Assembly: GCF_014171475.1 (NCBI RefSeq)
Contig: NZ_CP048817.1
Span: forward strand, 3,100,001 to 3,164,000
DNA: 64,000 bases
Reading direction: 5' to 3'
Source of the DNA: Sphingomonas sp. So64.6b
Lineage (GTDB): Bacteria > Pseudomonadota > Alphaproteobacteria > Sphingomonadales > Sphingomonadaceae
The notes under the pieces were generated by a model that was not told the DNA's origin, searched no databases, and worked only from the letters and a program-made list of their open reading frames with translations. Each line of letters starts with the position of its first letter. Positions within the stretch are counted from its first letter, which is position 1. This document shows positions 60,119-64,000 of this stretch, piece after piece. The position numbers were made by a program, and so were the translations under genes.

Positions 60119-60149
60119 CGTATTGAACACACCAGGATCGGTTTGAATC
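60119..60149 (-). promoter_or_regulatory. GATTCAAA module box upstream of tailspike
   Basis: On the minus strand GATTCAAA (60149-60142) is followed 15 bases later by TCAATACG (60126-60119), 24 bases before the tailspike ATG. An AGGAGA ribosome site lies between. This isolated copy in front of a single phage gene supports a role in phage transcription. Confidence 0.5.
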
Positions 60150-60188
60150 GATCGGCGACCAAATCCGCCGGGAAGCGGTTACGCCGGA

Positions 60189-60338
60189 TCAGTGATCGCG
60201 ATCGTGATCGCCGCGATGATGATCGCCGCGGTGGTGATGCCGGTCGCTATTATGGCCCGGCCGGCCCTCGCGGCAGGCGGACACGCCGAGCCCGGCCAGA
60301 ACCAGCACGGCGGCAAGAGTAAAGGTCTTGGTACGCAT
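60189..60338 (-). CDS. Small histidine-rich lipoprotein
   Basis: This 49-residue protein has a signal peptide with lipobox (MRTKTFTLAAVLVLAGLG then VSAC, Cys22). The mature part is nearly all His, Asp, Arg and Gly: DRHHHRGDHHRGDHDRDH at the end. An AGGAGA lies six bases before the ATG. It would be anchored in the envelope and could bind metal ions such as nickel, copper or zinc. It follows the adhesin gene on the same strand, after the terminator. The coding call rests on the lipobox, ribosome site and tail. Confidence 0.7.
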   Translation of the reverse strand: MRTKTFTLAAVLVLAGLGVSACREGRPGHNSDRHHHRGDHHRGDHDRDH

Positions 60339-60423
60339 CGACACTCTCCTGTGAAGGAGGGGTCAACGGCCGGTGACAGATCTCGTTCCGGACTATGGCG
60401 CAGGCCCAGCGATCAATCGCAAA

Positions 60424-60460
60424 CGAAAAAGGGACGCGCGACTGCCCGCCGCGCGCCCCT
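60424..60460 (-). terminator. Rho-independent terminator after adhesin gene
   Basis: On the minus strand GGGGCGCGCG and CGCGCGTCCC form a stem with one mismatch, followed directly by TTTTTCGTTT. It lies about 35 bases after the adhesin stop. It separates the adhesin from the His-rich lipoprotein gene. Confidence 0.7.
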
Positions 60461-60493
60461 TCCTTCATCGCCTGGATCTACCAGCCAATCATC

Positions 60494-63352
60494 TTACCAG
60501 CCAAAGGTCACGCCGACGCGGCCGCCGGTCGAACCCTTGACGGTCGATCCGGCGATACCGCCCGAGACATAGACCCGCTCGGTGACCTTCGCGACGGCGG
60601 CGGCGGAGAAGCCCTGTTCGCCGCGATAGGTCGCCAGGTTGAACGACATCGCCACCTTCATGTCCGCCGGCATCATCGTACCGCCCAGCGCCAGCGCCGC
60701 CGCGATCCCGCCTTCGGTCTGCCGTGCCTGCCGCGTCAGTGTCGCGGTGCGCGATTCCAGCGAGGCCGTGCGATTTTCGAGCATGCCAGTGCGGCCCTCG
60801 AGCGAGGTTGCGCGGTTCTCCAGGCTGGTGGTGCGGCCGTCGAGCCCGGCCAAGGTGCCGACGTCGAGCGTCGAGGTGGCGAGATTGCCGAGCCCGTCGC
60901 TGGTGATCAGGCTCAGTGCACCGCTTTGCGCGGCACGGCTCGCCGAGGACACGATGCCCGACAGGGTGACCGTGGAGGCGGCGTTGCCGACCGACACCTG
61001 GCCGACACGCGTCGTCGTCACCCCATCACCGATCGCCACGCTGCCCGCCATGTCGGCGACATTGTTGTTGCCCAGCGCAATCGAACCCTGTCCGCCGGCG
61101 CTATTCTGGTTGCCGATCGCGACCGCACCCTGGCCGATCGCGCTGTTGTTGTTGCCCATCGCGACCGCGCCCTGCCCGGTTGCGATGTTCGGATCGCCGA
61201 TCGCCACCGCGCCGTTGCCGGTCGCGATATTGCCCGCGCCGATCGACACCGCCCGGCCGCCGGCGGCCTGCGCACCATCGCCGATCGCCACCGATGACGG
61301 GCCGCTCGACACGCTCGACTGGCCCACCGCGATCGAATTGGTCCCGGTCGCCTGCGGGCCGGGGCCAGTGAAGTTGGTCCGGAAATAGGCCGTGTCGTCG
61401 GCCACCTGATCCGCCGTCGCCTGTGCCGTCGCGGCATTGGCGAGCGCGGTGTTGGCGGTGCCCTGTGCGGTCGCCGCATTGACCAGCGCCGTATCGGCGG
61501 TGCCCTGCGCGGCTGCGGCGCCGGCGAGTGCCGTGTCGGCAGTGCCCTGCGCGGCTGCGGCGCCGGCCAGCGCGGCATCGGCGGTGGCTTGCGCCGCCGC
61601 CCCGCTCGATCCCGCGGCCATCGCTGCGGCAAGGGCGGCGTCGGCAGTCGATTGTGCCGTTACCACGCGCGTGTCGAGCGCGTTGAGCTGGTTCATGTTG
61701 ACCGCATCATAGCCCTCGATGCCCCCCGCCACATTGGTGATGCGCCGCTCCGCCCCGATGCTGCCGACCGACACCGTGTTCGCCTGGTCGGCGACCGACC
61801 CGGCGCCCAGCGCGACCGAATTGGCCGCGGTCGCGGTCGCGCCGTTGCCCAGCGCGACCGACCCGGTGGCGCCCACCGCGACCGTCGCATTCGCGCCCAG
61901 CGCGGTCCCGCCGGTTGCCGCCGAATTGCTCGCCCGGCCGATCGCGATGCTCTCGTCTCCCGTCGCGGTCGATGCCGATCCGACCGCGAAGCTGTAATTG
62001 CCATCGGCCAGCGCGCCGGCGTCCCCCGCCGTGCCGTTGCCGCCCAGCGCGACCGCCGCGACGCCGCTCGCCTGGCTGTTCGAGCCGGCCGCCACCGCCC
62101 CGCTGCCCTGCGAGCGGGCATTATACCCGAGCGACGTGGCCAGCGCGCCATCGGCCGATGCCTGCATGCCGATCGCGGTCGAATTCGCCCCGTTGGTGAA
62201 GGCGAACATGCCGACCGCCGTGGTCCCGGCGCCGCTGCCGCCCGCGCCCTCGCCAAGCGCGACCGCGCCGCGCCCGGCGCCGGTCGCGTTGACGCCGATC
62301 GCGATCGCGCCATCGAAATAGGTATTCGCGTTGGCGCCGATCGCGATCGCGGAGATCCCGTCCGCGCCCGCCGAATTGCCCATCGCGATGCTGTCGATGC
62401 CGGTGGCGACCGTTGCATTGCCGACCGCGATCGACTCCGCGCCCACCGCCTGCGGCACCGGGCCACTGCTGTTGGCAACGAAATAGGCGTTGCCTGCGCC
62501 GAGCAGCGCGGCGTTGAGCTGCGCCAGATTGACCGCATCGGTGCCAAGCACGCCAGCGCCGACATTCATGATGCGGCGTTCGCTGCCCACCCGACCGACC
62601 GACACCGTATAGGCGACATCGGCGATCGCATCGGCGCCGATCGCGACGCTGTATTCGGCGAGCGCCTGCGACTGGGTGCCGAGGGCGGTGCCGAGGAATC
62701 CGCTCGCGGTCGAAAGCGCGCCGAGTGCGACACCCTGACGCCCGGTCGCGGTGACCTGGGCGCCGCTGCCCAGCGCGATCGACGACAGGCCGAGCGCGTT
62801 CGATCCATCGCCGATCGCGACATCGCCGGATTGCGCGGTCAGGCTCGAACGGCCAAGCGCGATGGCGCCGGTCCCGGTTGCGTTCGCCTGCGCGCCGATC
62901 GCGACGGCGAAGTTCCCCGTCGCGATGGTGATCCCCGGGGAGCTGCCCGAAGCCGCGCTGCCCAGTGCGATCGACGAGGTGCCGACCGCCGCCGCGCCAC
63001 CACCGATTGCAACCCCGAAGTCATTGGCGACTGTGTTGAGCTGTACCGGGAAAAGCGTGAACGGGTCGAAATAGACTGCGGGTCCGCCGATCGCGATCGC
63101 GGTGTCGCCGCTGGCCTGGGCCGTGTTGCCGACCGCAACGCCGCGCGGTCCGCCGGCATTGGCGAACGGGCCGCAAGCGATCGAGGCAGTCGTCGGGGTC
63201 AACGGGAAGACCCCCGGACTGCCGCCCGCGACCGCGCCCGTCGGCACGCCGTCTTCGGAGGCGCAGGTCACCTGCGCGCTGGCGGGCATCGCAAAGGCAA
63301 TGGCGAGAGCGAATGGCGCGGCGGTGGCGAGAAGTTTGTTGGTGATACGCAT
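60494..63352 (-). CDS. Trimeric autotransporter adhesin (YadA-like)
   Basis: This 952-residue protein has a signal peptide (LLATAAPFALAIAFAMPASA) and many YadA-head repeats of the AIGxxAxAxGxxAxAxG type. Two neck motifs precede the stalk (TVSVGRVGSERRIMNVGAG and TVSVGSIGAERRITNVAGG). A stalk segment has four 14-residue repeats (TADTALAGAAAAQG; DNA about 61415-61590). It ends with a short coiled coil and the membrane anchor ending GGRVGVTFGW. Three chains form one outer-membrane barrel and a surface fibre for attachment. ATG 63352 was chosen for the signal peptide. An ECF sigma gene is divergent from it. Confidence 0.92.
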   Translation of the reverse strand: MRITNKLLATAAPFALAIAFAMPASAQVTCASEDGVPTGAVAGGSPGVFPLTPTTASIACGPFANAGGPRGVAVGNTAQASGDTAIAIGGPAVYFDPFTLFPVQLNTVANDFGVAIGGGAAAVGTSSIALGSAASGSSPGITIATGNFAVAIGAQANATGTGAIALGRSSLTAQSGDVAIGDGSNALGLSSIALGSGAQVTATGRQGVALGALSTASGFLGTALGTQSQALAEYSVAIGADAIADVAYTVSVGRVGSERRIMNVGAGVLGTDAVNLAQLNAALLGAGNAYFVANSSGPVPQAVGAESIAVGNATVATGIDSIAMGNSAGADGISAIAIGANANTYFDGAIAIGVNATGAGRGAVALGEGAGGSGAGTTAVGMFAFTNGANSTAIGMQASADGALATSLGYNARSQGSGAVAAGSNSQASGVAAVALGGNGTAGDAGALADGNYSFAVGSASTATGDESIAIGRASNSAATGGTALGANATVAVGATGSVALGNGATATAANSVALGAGSVADQANTVSVGSIGAERRITNVAGGIEGYDAVNMNQLNALDTRVVTAQSTADAALAAAMAAGSSGAAAQATADAALAGAAAAQGTADTALAGAAAAQGTADTALVNAATAQGTANTALANAATAQATADQVADDTAYFRTNFTGPGPQATGTNSIAVGQSSVSSGPSSVAIGDGAQAAGGRAVSIGAGNIATGNGAVAIGDPNIATGQGAVAMGNNNSAIGQGAVAIGNQNSAGGQGSIALGNNNVADMAGSVAIGDGVTTTRVGQVSVGNAASTVTLSGIVSSASRAAQSGALSLITSDGLGNLATSTLDVGTLAGLDGRTTSLENRATSLEGRTGMLENRTASLESRTATLTRQARQTEGGIAAALALGGTMMPADMKVAMSFNLATYRGEQGFSAAAVAKVTERVYVSGGIAGSTVKGSTGGRVGVTFGW

Positions 63353-63563
63353 GGACAGTCCCCTTTTCGGCGGCATCGGCCGCGGTTGATCAGATGCTTC
63401 GACCCATGGGCTGGCGCATGGTTGGTCCTGCGCGATGCCCCACGCGTGCCCCGACGCCGCTGCGGCATCAGGTTGCGCTTGCCATCCGCCCGGCCACGCC
63501 GGTAAATCGGCGCGGCCAGTCTCGTGGCGCTGCATAAGACGTGAAAAGGCGACCGGACCGGCC

Positions 63564-64000
63564 ATGCCCGATCAAGAAAATTTTACCGGCGGCTCTGATG
63601 TGCTGGTCGAATCGCTGTATCGCGAGCTGAAGGAGATCGCGCGACGCGAACATTTCCGCGCCGGGGCACCACAGACGCTACAGCCGACCGCGCTGATCAA
63701 CGAAGCTTATGTCAAGCTGAGCAAGCATGACGGCTTTGTCAGCCAGCGCCATTTCCTTGCCTGCGCGGCGACCGCGATCCGCCATATCCTGATCGATGCG
63801 GCGCGCGCGCGCGCGGCGGGCAAGCGCGGCGGGACCAATGTGTCTTTCACCGAAAACCTGAATTCGATGGCGGCGATGGTGCCCGACGACGCCGATGTCA
63901 TGCGCCTCGGCGATGCGCTGAAAGCCTTGTCGACCGTCGACCCCAATCTCGCGCTGTTGGTCGATTGCCGTTTCTTCGCCGGGCTGGACGAGCAGGAAAC
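63564..64000 (+). CDS. ECF-type RNA polymerase sigma factor (partial, runs off window)
   Basis: The first 145 residues are visible. They show region 2 of a distinctive ECF group: LYRELKEIARREHFRAGAPQ, LQPTALINEAYVKLSKHD, then RHFLACAATAIRHILIDAAR and AGKRGGTNVSF. The LQPTALINEAY block is typical of the TIGR02999-type sigma factors often tied to a Ser/Thr kinase regulator. It is divergent from the adhesin, which could be one target. Region 4 lies beyond position 64000. Confidence 0.88.
   Translation, partial: MPDQENFTGGSDVLVESLYRELKEIARREHFRAGAPQTLQPTALINEAYVKLSKHDGFVSQRHFLACAATAIRHILIDAARARAAGKRGGTNVSFTENLNSMAAMVPDDADVMRLGDALKALSTVDPNLALLVDCRFFAGLDEQE

Noticed and set aside
60494-63352. CRISPR-like regular repeats
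   Set aside because: The periodicity is protein-coding (YadA head and 14-residue stalk repeats) with no constant repeat/spacer structure.
61589-63505. Plus-strand ORF of 638 codons opposite the adhesin
   Set aside because: Arg/Asp/Ala-rich mirror of the YadA head repeats with no protein-like features.

Overview
The window is high-GC DNA from an alphaproteobacterium, most likely a sphingomonad (Sphingomonas or a close relative). This rests on the protein families present: FkbM methyltransferases, a NodU-type carbamoyltransferase, a NodT-type efflux channel, DUF4169 and DUF983 proteins, an exosortase, and alphaproteobacterial intergenic palindromes. I infer this from family content only.

Two gene sets are interleaved. 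The first is an almost complete set of podovirus-like particle genes, all on the minus strand: head (51.2-56.2 kb: two small proteins, portal, a Bbp19-like protein, scaffold, major capsid, a Bbp16-like protein, a small protein), tail and internal virion (9.5-15.9 kb), tail fibre with an SGNH esterase (7.0-9.4 kb), lysis (1-647, holin-like gene and GH24 endolysin, running off the left edge), and a beta-helix tailspike (58.0-60.1 kb). Read in the minus direction, head, tail, fibre and lysis are in normal phage order. However, about 35 kb of ordinary chromosomal genes (15.96-51.06 kb) lies between the small protein after the Bbp16-like gene and tail tubular protein A. Other host genes separate the tailspike from the head, and the fibre from lysis. 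No terminase, integrase, repressor, replication gene or phage RNA polymerase is visible. Each module is preceded by the same box, GATTCAA(A/C)C on the coding strand. Four chromosomal repeat elements sit in junctions between head and tail genes and none breaks an ORF. This looks like a long-resident, possibly domesticated particle locus (gene-transfer-agent-like or a defective phage) rather than a fresh prophage. That interpretation is inference.

Within the tail module, one tail-tube gene is split in two. The N-terminal half leads through a proline/glycine linker into a Hint (intein-like) domain, with a 13-C tract that puts linker and Hint out of frame. The C-terminal half is a separate cistron with its own Shine-Dalgarno.

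Host regions, left to right: a gene-poor stretch (0.75-2.28 kb) with a truncated second holin copy; a surface-polysaccharide group (2.3-7.0 kb: two FkbM methyltransferases, carbamoyltransferase, flippase); phosphate uptake (Pit with a Nudix-PhoU-like fusion, 16-18 kb); a five-gene exosortase operon with its own two-component system (18.3-24.3 kb); a GH18/deacetylase/GT2 fusion (24.4-27.8 kb); an ArsR/SRPBCC pair, a beta-barrel protein, an acyltransferase, an AraC regulator and a Tat-type hydrolase (27.8-32.8 kb); a DUF4331-HupE-DUF4198 operon (33-36.2 kb); a TPR protein; an EmrAB/NodT tripartite efflux operon (38.6-42.8 kb); DUF983 and MocR genes; a WapI-like protein, a YghU-type GST and a GFA protein; flagellin; a lower-GC inserted gene between direct repeats (48 kb); an MFS transporter; a second GFA protein and a methyltransferase (56.7-57.9 kb); and at the right edge a His-rich lipoprotein, a trimeric autotransporter adhesin and a divergent ECF sigma factor that runs off the window.
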